The notes below the pieces were generated by a model. The model was not told the origin of the DNA, did not search any database, and saw only the letters and a program-made list of their open reading frames with translations. DNA of 64,000 nucleotides, taken from Pseudoalteromonas phenolica (GTDB lineage Bacteria > Pseudomonadota > Gammaproteobacteria > Enterobacterales > Alteromonadaceae). Positions 52,693 to 62,205 of this stretch are shown piece by piece. The stretch is taken from positions 1-64,000 of the forward strand of contig NZ_PPSW01000047.1 in assembly GCF_005876835.1 (NCBI RefSeq), given 5' to 3'. Positions within the stretch are counted from its first letter, which is position 1; each line of letters begins with the position of its first letter. The translations under genes and the position numbers were made by a program.

Positions 52693-54231
52693 TTAATCAG
52701 GGTAAGCTTCCATAATTTGTTGTACTTCATCTATATTTTGAATAAATAACTCTACTAATTTAGGGTCAAAATGTTCACCTTTTTCTTCTTCGAGAAGTTG
52801 TAATACTTTATCTAATGGCCAAGCTTCTTTATAACAACGAGAATGAGATAACGCATCAAACACATCGACAAGTGCAACTATTCGACCATATATGTGAATA
52901 TCTTCACCCTTTAAACCATTGGGGTAACCTTTACCATTATATTTTTCATGATGTTCTCCAGCGACGATAGCTGCAGCTTTTAAGGTAGGGCGTTTTGAGC
53001 GAGCAAAAATTTCATATCCAATGTTTACATGGGTTTTCATTATCTCAAATTCTTCTTCAGTGAGCTTGCCTGGCTTTAAAAGAACAGAATCAGGAATAGC
53101 CACTTTACCTACATCATGCATGGGTGAGGCCATAAACAACTCTTGTGCTTTTTCTTCTGGCTCACCAGCCCACAAAGCCAATGCTCGAGATAGATGCGCA
53201 ACACGCTTAACATGGTTTGCCGCTTCTTTTGAGCGACTTTCAACTACTTCGCCCAACGTATCGATAATTTCTGATTGTGTTTCGAATATTTCTTTATCAA
53301 GCTCAAGATTATCAAAAGCAACAGAGATGTTATTTGAGAACAGTTCAAGAAGTTTTCGATCCAAATCGTCGATTTGATTGATCCCTTCTAAATAAATAAG
53401 GTTTTCACCTGCATTCATTGTTTTGAAGTAACCGACAAAACAGTCGTTTTCAATTACACATTTCTGACTTAAACAAGCATTTTCTATCATAGCGTTAATG
53501 TTTTCAGGCAGATTTACTTTGTCGCCAGATAATGGGCAGTAATCACCAGTACCGGCTAAAAATTGTAATCCATCTTCAGTTTTTCTAACTGCGAAGTTGT
53601 TGCTATTTTCAGTTCTTTTTTCGTCTGCGTGAAGGAGTGATGCAATTTGGACGAGTAAGCCGCTGGCAAACTCTTGTAATGAGCGGATCCTAAATAAGCT
53701 AGCAGTAGAGTCAATAACACGCTCTAGACCTTCGCGGTGATTTTCGAGTTTTTTTCTGGCAAGCTCTATGTCTAAGATGTCTCTGTAGCCTCTTAAGCCG
53801 GTGTAGACAACGGTAAATAATTTGTCACTACTCAAACTCGTTTTATCTTTATAATCATTGATATCATAGTTAGTAATAACGGTTCTTTCAGGTGCTTGGC
53901 CTGGTTGGCCTGTACGTAAAATGATCCTAATAAAGTGATTATTTAATTCTTGTCTAATGTACTGAGCCACTTGAAGTCCTGCATCATCTGTTTCCATGAC
54001 GACATCTAACAGTACTAAAGCAATATCATTACGCTCATTAAGCACTTTTCTAGCTTCTTCACCGCTGTAAGCACTTATAAACTCAACGCCTTTATCATCA
54101 AATTCAAACCGACTTAACGTTAGTTTTGTAACTGCATGAACATCAGGCTCATCATCAACAATTAAAATCTTCCATGAAGGCTTTGATTCATCCTTTGATT
54201 TTGAAGACTTTTTAAATAACCCCATAATCAA
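52693..54231 (-). CDS. Response regulator with DUF3369 and HD-GYP phosphodiesterase domains
   Basis: The 512-residue protein has a receiver domain (phosphoacceptor Asp in ALVLLDVVMETDDAG), a DUF3369 middle domain (about 165-315) and an HD-GYP domain (about 325-500). The metal and GYP motifs are intact: HDVGKVAIPD, EHHEKYNGKGYPNGLKGE, VDVFDALSH. HD-GYP enzymes hydrolyse cyclic di-GMP to GMP. It overlaps the upstream kinase gene by 4 bp (ATGA), so phosphorylation by that kinase most likely controls the phosphodiesterase. It is cytoplasmic. Confidence 0.95.
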   Translation of the reverse strand: MIMGLFKKSSKSKDESKPSWKILIVDDEPDVHAVTKLTLSRFEFDDKGVEFISAYSGEEARKVLNERNDIALVLLDVVMETDDAGLQVAQYIRQELNNHFIRIILRTGQPGQAPERTVITNYDINDYKDKTSLSSDKLFTVVYTGLRGYRDILDIELARKKLENHREGLERVIDSTASLFRIRSLQEFASGLLVQIASLLHADEKRTENSNNFAVRKTEDGLQFLAGTGDYCPLSGDKVNLPENINAMIENACLSQKCVIENDCFVGYFKTMNAGENLIYLEGINQIDDLDRKLLELFSNNISVAFDNLELDKEIFETQSEIIDTLGEVVESRSKEAANHVKRVAHLSRALALWAGEPEEKAQELFMASPMHDVGKVAIPDSVLLKPGKLTEEEFEIMKTHVNIGYEIFARSKRPTLKAAAIVAGEHHEKYNGKGYPNGLKGEDIHIYGRIVALVDVFDALSHSRCYKEAWPLDKVLQLLEEEKGEHFDPKLVELFIQNIDEVQQIMEAYPD

Positions 54232-55862
54232 TCACCTTCTTTAAAGCTTCGTATATCGATTGGCACTTTAATCGTAAATTGAGTACCTTTACCCAGCTCA
54301 CTATGTACTGTAATGTTGCCTGACATTTTCTGTGTAATAATGTTAAAGATAATATTCATACCTAAACCAGACCCGCCATTTGCGCGGTTTGTAGTATAGA
54401 AGGGGTCGAAAATTTTCTTCTGACTTTCTTGTGTCATACCTTTACCATCATCCGTGAATGAAAAGATAAGCTCTTCACCTTCAGTATAGAACTTAAGTAA
54501 AACTTGACCAGTTGAATCATGGTCATATGCATGTATTAAGGTATTTTGAATTAAGTTTGTGAAAACCTGAGCCCAAGATCCTGGGTAATTATTGATGATT
54601 AAAACTTCTGAGTCGCAGTTAATCTCAAAGTTAACTTTGCTTTGTTTTAGTTTATTATTGAGGCTGGTCATAGTGTCTTTAAGGTATTGAATAATATCAA
54701 ATTGCCTAACTTCCTCCGCAGACTGGTCAACGGCAACCAGCTTAAAGCTTTTCACTAAATCAGCAGCCCTTTGCAGACTGTTGTGAATAGTACAAGACAG
54801 CTCTTTGCTTTCTTGTATGAATCTGACAAAGTCATCTTCTTCTAATTCGCCAGCTTCAAATAGCTTTGCAACTTCATCTACGGTAGATTGAAAATGAGAA
54901 ATGCCTGTTAAAGATAACCCAACAGGGGTATTTATCTCATGTGCCACACCTGCAACTAAGCTACCTAGAGAGGCCATTTTTTCTGCTTCAATTAGTTGAG
55001 ATTGAGCATGCTTGAGTTCTTGTAGTGAGTTAGCAAGTGCTTGTTCTGACTTTTGTCTAGTTTCTATCTCACAAAGTAATCTATCTTGTTGTTCATTCAA
55101 CTGTGTAACGGTTTGCTGAAGCTCTTCAGTACGCTCATCGACTATTGATTCCAAGTTTTTATTTATTTTATCTAATTTATCGAACGCTTCAGCTGTTTTG
55201 TTGATCATTGTATTAAGTGCGCTTTGTAAAACTCCTAATTCGTCATTGGGGTTTTTAGCCACGGTAATAAGAGATTTCTGTAATTCATTTGGATTAATTT
55301 GACTTGCGCTTGAGGCTAATCGGCTAAGTGGTTTCGTCAGTAATTTTCTGAAAATGAGGAAAATTAAGAAAAAAATTGCTGCAGTTTTAATCGCAGCATT
55401 AAAGATAAGAAGGTAAATACTTGGCTTAATGCTATTTATTATGAAGTCTTCATTGGCGAATAGCTTCACATCTCCGATATGGGAAGTATTGTTGTAATCG
55501 CTATAAAGTGCAAACGAATGAAAAGTAAGCGCTTCATTGTTGTTATTAAATAAAGTACCTGCTTTAACAACTTGCTCATTGTTATCTGCTTTGACTTCAA
55601 TGCCTGCGATTTGTGGAAGACTGATAATGCTATTAGCCGTAATTTCAACTTGTTCAAAATCTAAATTCCATAAGTCAGGAGCCAATATTTTGCTAAAGGT
55701 TTTTTCAGAAGCGAGAAGCACTTCTTCAACTTGTGCTTTCGCTTTTAAGTATTCCACACTGATGTGAATAACCGTAACAAGCAAGGTTATTAGCAAATAT
55801 ATTGATAAAACATAACTTAATAACTTAATTGATATTGAGTTTTTTATTTTATGGAAGTCCAT
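54228..55862 (-). CDS. Membrane sensor histidine kinase, partner of the HD-GYP regulator
   Basis: The 544-residue kinase has spans at about 14-36 and 150-172, a periplasmic sensor between them, HAMP, a long coiled coil (about 230-300), a HisKA-like segment (MASLGSLVAGVAHEINTPVG with the His) and an HATPase domain (GSWAQVFTNLIQNTLIHAYDH, DDGKGM, GGSGLGMNIIFNI). The HEINTP variant is typical of kinases from Shewanella and Pseudoalteromonas. The ligand is unknown. It forms a tight two-gene operon with the HD-GYP response regulator and is divergent from a periplasmic binding protein gene 132 bp away, which could supply its ligand. Confidence 0.93.
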   Translation of the reverse strand: MDFHKIKNSISIKLLSYVLSIYLLITLLVTVIHISVEYLKAKAQVEEVLLASEKTFSKILAPDLWNLDFEQVEITANSIISLPQIAGIEVKADNNEQVVKAGTLFNNNNEALTFHSFALYSDYNNTSHIGDVKLFANEDFIINSIKPSIYLLIFNAAIKTAAIFFLIFLIFRKLLTKPLSRLASSASQINPNELQKSLITVAKNPNDELGVLQSALNTMINKTAEAFDKLDKINKNLESIVDERTEELQQTVTQLNEQQDRLLCEIETRQKSEQALANSLQELKHAQSQLIEAEKMASLGSLVAGVAHEINTPVGLSLTGISHFQSTVDEVAKLFEAGELEEDDFVRFIQESKELSCTIHNSLQRAADLVKSFKLVAVDQSAEEVRQFDIIQYLKDTMTSLNNKLKQSKVNFEINCDSEVLIINNYPGSWAQVFTNLIQNTLIHAYDHDSTGQVLLKFYTEGEELIFSFTDDGKGMTQESQKKIFDPFYTTNRANGGSGLGMNIIFNIITQKMSGNITVHSELGKGTQFTIKVPIDIRSFKEGD

Positions 55863-55994
55863 AAATCTCTAATCAAATTGCGTACATAATCCAAAATTAG
55901 TCTACCTTTCTAAGAATAGGCAAGTTTTAAACTAAACTTGTTACATGCTTATATTTGATGCTACTCGGCAATGTTTTGAGATAAGGCTTTTTAT

Positions 55995-56855
55995 ATGAAA
56001 GTTTGTTTTTTGTTCGTTATTTTATTTTTCTTTATATCAAGTGCAGATGCAGAAACAATAAAAGTAAGAGCGAGCCAATCCAAGTTTGATAGCACTCATG
56101 ACTACTATATTGGTCTAATTAAGCTAGCCTACAAAAAAATCAATAAACCAATATCAATTGAGTACGCACCATATATGGTGCAAGAAAGAGCATTATCAGA
56201 AATGCAAGCTGGAAGGCTTATTGACTTGTATTGGGCAGGATCTAATGTAGAAAGAGAAAGTAAGCTTGGTTTTGTGCCAATTCCTCTTGTGAAAGGTTTA
56301 CTTGGTTATCGTGTATTTACAATAAACGAGAAGTTTAAAAATAAGTTTTCAGATATTAATTCACTCGAAGCTTTGAATGGTATCCCTTTATGTCAGGGGC
56401 AACATTGGCCAGACACAGATATTCTGCTTGCTTCTGGTCTTAATGTAGTCCCAAATATGGTTTATGAAAATATGTTTAGGCAGGTTTACTCCGGGCGTTG
56501 TAAAGCATTTCCTAGAGGCATTAACGAGGCTTATTCAGAAGTCGAAAGTCGCAAAGAAGTAATGCCTGAACTGATGGTCTTTGATGACTTAATATTACAT
56601 TACCCTTTCCCAATGTATTTTTTTACACGTAAACAAAACGAAAAATTAATTAATAATTTGACCAAAGGGCTTATGTTAGCAATTGAGGACGGAAGCTTTA
56701 ACGAGTATATGACCAAGCATCCAGCTACGCGTCATTTGTTTCCTTTATCAAAATGGAATAATAAGACGATAATTACTATCAATAACCCTTTCTTGTCGAA
56801 CAAGAGCGATATAGGAAACACCAAACTCTGGGTTGATTTAAAGATAAAAAATTAG
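55995..56855 (+). CDS. Solitary periplasmic solute-binding protein (family 3-like)
   Basis: The 286-residue precursor has a signal peptide (cleavage near SSADA) and a bilobed binding fold resembling SBP family 3 (ETIKVRASQSKFDSTHDYYIGLIKLAYKKIN, YMVQERALSEMQAGRLIDLYWAGS, PFPMYFFTRKQNEKL). No ABC permease or ATPase is nearby. It lies between two membrane histidine kinases, transcribed divergently from one and convergently with the other. Solitary proteins of this kind often act as ligand-sensing partners; that is an inference. No terminator is obvious between it and the next gene. Confidence 0.82.
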   Translation: MKVCFLFVILFFFISSADAETIKVRASQSKFDSTHDYYIGLIKLAYKKINKPISIEYAPYMVQERALSEMQAGRLIDLYWAGSNVERESKLGFVPIPLVKGLLGYRVFTINEKFKNKFSDINSLEALNGIPLCQGQHWPDTDILLASGLNVVPNMVYENMFRQVYSGRCKAFPRGINEAYSEVESRKEVMPELMVFDDLILHYPFPMYFFTRKQNEKLINNLTKGLMLAIEDGSFNEYMTKHPATRHLFPLSKWNNKTIITINNPFLSNKSDIGNTKLWVDLKIKN

Positions 56856-56921
56856 TCTCTTACTAATACTTAATTTCAATTTGAATCTCTTTTTTAAGCG
56901 CTTTGGTATAGGGGCGTTTCC

Positions 56922-58904
56922 TTAAATAAAGTCATCTAAATCTATATCGATTTCTTCACAGTCGTCACGATGTTTGGGGAGTGTAATATCTAGCCTTGTG
57001 AACAGATCCTTTTCACTTGAGATTTTGATAGTGCCATTCAAAGATTGAGAAACAATGATATAAACTATATGCATGCCAAGGCCTACCTTGCCATTTATTC
57101 TCCCTGTTGTGTAGAAAGGCTCAAAAACCTGTGAGATTTCTTCTTTGCTGATCCCTTTACCATTATCTTGAATGCTCAAATGAACTTGCTCACCGGACTC
57201 TTTGACACTAATGATTATTTGTTTATTGAGAGCGTCTTTAAGGCCATGTTCGATGGCATTTTCTATAATGTTACTTATCACTTGCGTAAGTAAATTGACA
57301 TCAGTGTCTATTTCACATTGACCTCCATTAATAGAAAACTCAATATCTTTGTGTGATTCTTCAATTGGTAGATAAGCAAATTCAATTAGAGATAAGAGCT
57401 CAACTCCCTTTTGAGGACTGACATTCAATGAGCTATTTACTTGCTTAAAGGTTTCTATGAGGTTAACTACTTTGTTTAGGTTTTTATCGATCAATACTTC
57501 AGTATTCTGTGATGATTGAACGAACTCTATTAAATCGTCTTCATCAAGCTCTTCACTCTTAAAGAGGCTGTTTAAATTTTCAATAGCACTTTTATTGAGG
57601 CTATAACTTGAGATGATTATGCCTAACGGGGTGTTTATCTCATGGGCAACCCCTGTAATCATTCTACTGAGCGAGCCGACTTTTTCAGCCTCTACTAATT
57701 TACTTTGATTGACTGAGATGACTTCAGCCATTTCGTTAAAAGTTTTGGCTAAATCACCAAATTCGTCTTTAGACATGTCATTAATACGAATTTTTAAATC
57801 ACCTTGCGCTAGTGCCATCGCTTTTTGTGAATAATTTTTTAAGGTTTCTTTAAGTTGCAAGTAAATACCATAAACAAAATAGACGATAAGAAGGTAGAGT
57901 AATAATGTGACAATGACTAAAGCTGCAAATTTAAGTTTTTGCTCTAAGCTGCGCTTGTCTAATTGAACGCCCACATACTTCAATATGTTAGTGTCAAATT
58001 CGCGCATTTTGTTTATTTCATTTGAGTAAAACTCTAAATATTCTTTCCAAGTTGGCAGTGTTTCAGGTTCATCTAAAATCTGCTCATAAGTATAATTAAG
58101 GAGCTTTTTGGCGCTATTTAACAGTCCTTTCATACCATCTTTAATATCACTATCTTCATTCAAATAAAGGGCGATATGGCTAGATGAATAATTATTGAGG
58201 GCAATATTGTCTTCAGTTTGAGCGGCTAATTTTTCAAGTGTGTGATAAGTGTAACTGTCGACACTTGGCATACTTAGAGCATAAGTTCCTGCAGCACGGA
58301 GAAACCCTATATTCTTATAAATTTTAGGTGCTTCGTTGACAAAGTTGTTGATGAGATAGAAATTGATAGGACTGTCATCATGAATGAGGGCGCTTTCAAA
58401 AGTAATGACTTTTGCAAGCAGTTGAAGTTCAAGTACAACTTTATCAAAATGCAGAAACTGTGACTCAATACCACCACGCATTATCGCTTGGCTCTCATTT
58501 AAAAGTTGCCACTCAGCTTTAACATTTTCAATCTGAGTTTGTATATTGCTACTTGCTGGTTGTTGATGAAAAAGGTTGTTCGATAACTGTTCGATTTGTG
58601 TGCTGATAAAGTGCTTTTCATCTGAAATGAATTTTATTAGTTCGCTATCTAAATTGACTTCTTGTAAAACTGCATGGTCTCGGAAGTCTTGTATTCTATA
58701 AATAGTGGATATGAGCATTTCGAGAGATTGAATGCCCTGTATTTCTTTTTGGGTTTTCTGTATTGAACCGTTGGTGTCAATTAACAGTACAACCAAGAGA
58801 AACAGTAAAGGGATAGAGAGCATGGCAATAATAGCCATAAACTTTTGAGCAAATGACATTTGCTTACTGACATTAATTGCAATATCAAAGAAGCGTTTGT
58901 TCAA
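56922..58904 (-). CDS. Membrane sensor histidine kinase with long periplasmic domain, orphan
   Basis: The 660-residue kinase has membrane spans at about 22-44 and 328-350, enclosing a ~280-residue helical periplasmic domain (four-helix-type, rich in Gln, Leu and Glu). HAMP (YSQKAMALAQGDLKIRINDMSKDEFGDLAKTFNEMA), a HisKA-like segment (SLSRMITGVAHEINTPLG) and the HATPase domain (ISNIIENAIEHGL, DNGKGI, GLGMHIVYIIV) follow. No response regulator adjoins it. Its kinase core is close in style to that of the 54228-55862 kinase, so it may share the HD-GYP regulator. The C terminus is acidic. Confidence 0.92.
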   Translation of the reverse strand: MNKRFFDIAINVSKQMSFAQKFMAIIAMLSIPLLFLLVVLLIDTNGSIQKTQKEIQGIQSLEMLISTIYRIQDFRDHAVLQEVNLDSELIKFISDEKHFISTQIEQLSNNLFHQQPASSNIQTQIENVKAEWQLLNESQAIMRGGIESQFLHFDKVVLELQLLAKVITFESALIHDDSPINFYLINNFVNEAPKIYKNIGFLRAAGTYALSMPSVDSYTYHTLEKLAAQTEDNIALNNYSSSHIALYLNEDSDIKDGMKGLLNSAKKLLNYTYEQILDEPETLPTWKEYLEFYSNEINKMREFDTNILKYVGVQLDKRSLEQKLKFAALVIVTLLLYLLIVYFVYGIYLQLKETLKNYSQKAMALAQGDLKIRINDMSKDEFGDLAKTFNEMAEVISVNQSKLVEAEKVGSLSRMITGVAHEINTPLGIIISSYSLNKSAIENLNSLFKSEELDEDDLIEFVQSSQNTEVLIDKNLNKVVNLIETFKQVNSSLNVSPQKGVELLSLIEFAYLPIEESHKDIEFSINGGQCEIDTDVNLLTQVISNIIENAIEHGLKDALNKQIIISVKESGEQVHLSIQDNGKGISKEEISQVFEPFYTTGRINGKVGLGMHIVYIIVSQSLNGTIKISSEKDLFTRLDITLPKHRDDCEEIDIDLDDFI

Positions 58905-59016
58905 AATTAAGTCATGTAAATTTATTCACTATAGCTAGAGCATAGGCTAGTTCTTCATAGTTACAATGCAGTTTTTATGGCGATTTAAGCTCTTTACTGA
59001 TTTGAATAAGAGCCAA

Positions 59017-59910
59017 TTAGTCAAACTGTGTTTCAATACATTCCACCAAGGCTCTTAACCCTTTTCCTTTATTCACAACTTTCCAGGCAATATTTAATGG
59101 TTGTGGTATTGAGTGCTCCGCCAAGGTTAATGTTTTTAATGTGCCTGATTCAATCTGACTACTTATCTGATCAACAGGCAAAAAGCCAACGCCGACTCCG
59201 GCCTCTATGGCGCAGATTTTCTGCTGTAAATTGCTTACGTATAAGTGTTTTGAACCTTCAATGATGTTTGACGACTTCGCAATAGCGTTGCGGCTTGAAT
59301 CGTGAACAACTACGGTACGATATTTCAAAATATCAGATGATTCTATAGCTCGGTTTAATTTTTGAAGCGGGTGTTCTAGCGCGGCAACAAAGACGCTACG
59401 GTATTCGGCTAGGCTTTTTGCGCGGATACCTTGTTGCGCTGGAACGGGATCTGATGCACCGATCACCAAATCAACCTCATCTTCAATTAAGGCTTCCCAC
59501 GTACCGTTCAGCACCTCTTCTTTAAAGTCGAGTTCGATGTTTTCGTGCTCAGCTAAAAATGTATGGCAGGCTTTGAAAACTTTGCGCTCATCGACAATGG
59601 TATCAATAGCGATACGTATTTTGGGCTCCCAACCGTGCGCGATTGTCTGTGTTTGCTCTGTCAATTTGCCAACAGCGAGTAAAACTCTGCGGCCTTCTTC
59701 AAGAAGGTGCAGGCCTGCCGGGGTTAGCACTGAGCGTCGACCTTGGCGCACAAATAAAGTTACACCCATTTGCTCTTCGAGCTTTTGCACAATATACGAA
59801 ATTGCTGATGGAACTTTATTAAGTTGCTCAGCGGCACTGGCAAAGCTACCACGTTGGTCAATGGCATCGAGTACCAGTAAAGCTTCTAATGTTAAAGGAG
59901 AGTGCTGCAT
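59017..59910 (-). CDS. LysR-family transcriptional regulator
   Basis: The ~297-residue protein has the LysR winged helix at the N terminus (LEALLVLDAIDQRGSFASAAEQLNKVPSAISYIVQKLEEQMGVTLFVRQGR) and a periplasmic-binding-like effector domain. I use the ATG at 59910; a longer frame starts with TTG at 59931 inside a repeated GTTCAAA motif and is less likely. It is divergent from doxX and is the obvious regulator of the doxX/quinone reductase pair. The effector is unknown, perhaps a quinone or chlorinated aromatic. Confidence 0.92.
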   Translation of the reverse strand: MQHSPLTLEALLVLDAIDQRGSFASAAEQLNKVPSAISYIVQKLEEQMGVTLFVRQGRRSVLTPAGLHLLEEGRRVLLAVGKLTEQTQTIAHGWEPKIRIAIDTIVDERKVFKACHTFLAEHENIELDFKEEVLNGTWEALIEDEVDLVIGASDPVPAQQGIRAKSLAEYRSVFVAALEHPLQKLNRAIESSDILKYRTVVVHDSSRNAIAKSSNIIEGSKHLYVSNLQQKICAIEAGVGVGFLPVDQISSQIESGTLKTLTLAEHSIPQPLNIAWKVVNKGKGLRALVECIETQFD

Positions 59911-59925
59911 ATCAGTTAAAAAAGC

Positions 59926-59955
59926 GTTCAAATTTATTGTTCAAATATTTTGAAC
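59926..59955. promoter_or_regulatory. GTTCAAA palindrome in the LysR-doxX intergenic region
   Basis: GTTCAAA-TAT-TTTGAAC (59939-59955) is a perfect palindrome, with a third direct GTTCAAA at 59926-59932, 13 bp away. LysR regulators commonly bind such inverted repeats between themselves and the divergent target. Confidence 0.6.
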
Positions 59956-60068
59956 TAACTTGTCAAATTCTGCCAGTTATTTGTTTACTAATGCTTACCT
60001 ATAATGAACTCACTTCTTCAGAGAAACACTGAAAAAACACAATTAACTTAATTTAAGAGAGCAGCAAA

Positions 60069-60551
60069 ATGAACACACCAACTTTACTAAACGTACTAAA
60101 AACTGACGAGCAACTATCAGCATTACCACTTCGCGTAGTCGCAGGTATTTTATTTATCGCCCACGGCGCACAAAAGTTATTTGCTTGGTTCGGTGGCTAT
60201 GGTCTTGAAGGCACAGGTCAGTGGATGGAATCAATCGGTTTAGCACCGGGTTATTTAATGGCACTTATGGCGGGAAGCGCAGAGTTCTTCGGCGGGATCT
60301 TTTTATTAGTCGGCTTACTTACTAGACCAACCGCTGTCGCACTTGCTTTCACTATGCTGGTGGCCATTTTTGCAGTGCATTTTCAAAACGGCTTATTTAT
60401 GTCGAATAACGGGTATGAATTTGCGTTGTCACTGTTTGCAATGAGCGTTGCATTGGTATTTCAAGGTGGTGGTAAGTTTTCGCTAGACCGTGTTTTAACT
60501 TCTAAGTTTACTGGTCAAAGCAACGTGCAGCTTCAAACTGCAAGCAACTAA
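60069..60551 (+). CDS. DoxX-family membrane protein (YqjF-like)
   Basis: The 160-residue protein has four membrane helices and the DoxX family marks LPLRVVAGILFIAHGAQKLFAWFGGYGLEGTGQWMESIGL, MAGSAEFFGGIFLLVGLLTRP and GYEFALSLFAMSVALVFQGGGKFSLD. In E. coli the related yqjF lies next to yqjG, and the same order (DoxX, then glutathionyl-hydroquinone reductase) is seen here 113 bp apart, which supports a shared role in quinone or electrophile detoxification. It is divergent from the LysR gene. Confidence 0.92.
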   Translation: MNTPTLLNVLKTDEQLSALPLRVVAGILFIAHGAQKLFAWFGGYGLEGTGQWMESIGLAPGYLMALMAGSAEFFGGIFLLVGLLTRPTAVALAFTMLVAIFAVHFQNGLFMSNNGYEFALSLFAMSVALVFQGGGKFSLDRVLTSKFTGQSNVQLQTASN

Positions 60552-60664
60552 AATTAAATATAAGTTAAAAAGTTTATAAAGCGCAAAAAATTAAAGTAAA
60601 GAAGTCATTGCTCATAGGTGATTTCTTTAAAGTCAAATATTTAAAGCATTGAGAGGATTAAATT

Positions 60665-61612
60665 ATGGGTTTATTACAAAACGGCAAATGGGTTGATAAG
60701 TGGTATGACACCAAAGAAAGCAAAGGCGCATTTAAACGCCAAGACAGTAAATTTCGAAACACGATCAGCACAGACAGTGATAACCCTTATCAACCTGAAG
60801 CTGGCCGTTATCACCTTTATGTTTCTTTAGCGTGTCCTTGGGCACATCGAGCACTGATTTTTAGAGCGCTAAAAGGGCTTGAGTCTTTAATTGATGTCAC
60901 CGTTGTGCAAGCACAAATGCTAGAAAATGGATGGGAGTTTGATGATAAAAAAGACCCACTTTATGGTTTTAAATATGCGTATGAGCTGTATTTAAAATCA
61001 GATCCAAGTTATGAAGGCCGCGTGACGGTGCCAATCCTTTGGGATAAAAAGACACAAACCATAGTCAACAATGAATCGGCGGAGATCATTCGTATTTTTA
61101 ATACTGCGTTTAATGAACTCACTGGCAATACAGATGACTTCAGTCCAGAAGCTTTATTGCCTGAAATTGATCAGATGAACGCACGCATTTATGACACCAT
61201 TAATAATGGCGTTTATAAAGCGGGCTTCGCGACAACACAAGAAGCGTATAACACAGCGTATGATGCACTGTTTGAAAGTATAGATTGGCTAGAAGATCAT
61301 TTAAGCAAAAATCGTTATCTAGTTAGCAAGCAAATCACCGAAGCTGATTGGCGTTTGTTCACGACACTTATCCGTTTTGATGCCGTGTATTTTGGTCATT
61401 TCAAATGTAATCGTACTCAACTGAAAGACTTTGAAAATATTAGCAATTATGTTCGAGAGCTTTATCAAGTACCGGGCGTAAGTGACACGGTAGATATTGA
61501 ATACACCAAAGAGCATTACTACGCGAGTCACAAGACCATTAATCCAACTGGGGTGATCCCGAATGGTCCAGAGCTAGATTTCAACGCACCGCATAACCGC
61601 GAAAGTTTATGA
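60665..61612 (+). CDS. yqjG: Glutathionyl-hydroquinone reductase
   Basis: The 315-residue enzyme is a Xi-class glutathione transferase. The catalytic Cys lies in SLACPWAHRALIFRALKGL, replacing the usual Ser/Tyr. Other marks are NGWEF, VPILWDKKTQTIVNNESAEIIRI, ITEADWRLFTTLIRFDAVYFGHFKCN and the C-terminal NPTGVIPNGPELDF. It reduces glutathionyl-hydroquinones with glutathione. GAGAGGA precedes the start. It follows doxX as in E. coli. A REP array begins 20 bp after the stop. Confidence 0.95.
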   Translation: MGLLQNGKWVDKWYDTKESKGAFKRQDSKFRNTISTDSDNPYQPEAGRYHLYVSLACPWAHRALIFRALKGLESLIDVTVVQAQMLENGWEFDDKKDPLYGFKYAYELYLKSDPSYEGRVTVPILWDKKTQTIVNNESAEIIRIFNTAFNELTGNTDDFSPEALLPEIDQMNARIYDTINNGVYKAGFATTQEAYNTAYDALFESIDWLEDHLSKNRYLVSKQITEADWRLFTTLIRFDAVYFGHFKCNRTQLKDFENISNYVRELYQVPGVSDTVDIEYTKEHYYASHKTINPTGVIPNGPELDFNAPHNRESL

Positions 61613-61634
61613 AGTAATATGTGCTACCAAACAA

Positions 61635-62134
61635 CGGTAGCACCGACTTTATGTCGGGTAAAAAACTTCATCAAGAAGACGCGAAATGAATTCGCTGCTA
61701 CCGGGGGTTTAGTTCGGTAGCACCGACTTTATGTCGGGTAAAAAACTTCATCAAGAAGACGCGAAATGAATTCGCTGCTACAGGGGGTTTAGTTCGGTAG
61801 CACCGACTTTATGTCGGGTAAAACCTCACAAACAAGACGCGAAATAAATTCGCTGCTACCGGGGTTTTAGTTCGGTAGCACCGACTTTACGTCGGGTAAA
61901 CCCTCACAAACAAAACGCGAAATAAATTCGCTGCTACCGGGGTTTTAGTTCGGTAGCACCGACTTTACGTCGGGTAAACCCTCACAAACAAAACGTGAAA
62001 TAAATTCTCTGCTACCAGGGTTTTAGTTCGGTAGCACCGACTTTACGTCGGGTAAAAAACCTCACAAACAAGACGCGAAATGAATTCGCTGCTACCGGGT
62101 GTTTAGCTCGGTAGCACCGACTTTACGTGGGGTA
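61635..62134. repeat. REP family A array, six full units plus the left half of a seventh
   Basis: Units start at 61635, 61715, 61795, 61873, 61951, 62029 and 62109, a period of 78-80 bp. Structure is as in the array at 47020, with the linker changing from AAAACTTCATCAA in the first two to AACCTCACAAACA in the others, so the array grew by local duplication. The seventh unit contains only hairpin A; the RAYT gene follows in place of its linker. It fills most of 61613-62205. Confidence 0.95.
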
Positions 62135-62205
62135 AAAGAGTGAACAGAAAAAATAAAAGTTAATGGCTAAACTTTTAGATTGTTTTTACTAAAAGGACTT
62201 TCTTA

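Noticed and set aside
61635-62134. Regular 78-80-bp repeats resembling a CRISPR array
   Set aside because: The sequences between the hairpins are themselves repeats, the hairpins are REP-type with GTAG heads, and no cas gene is present.
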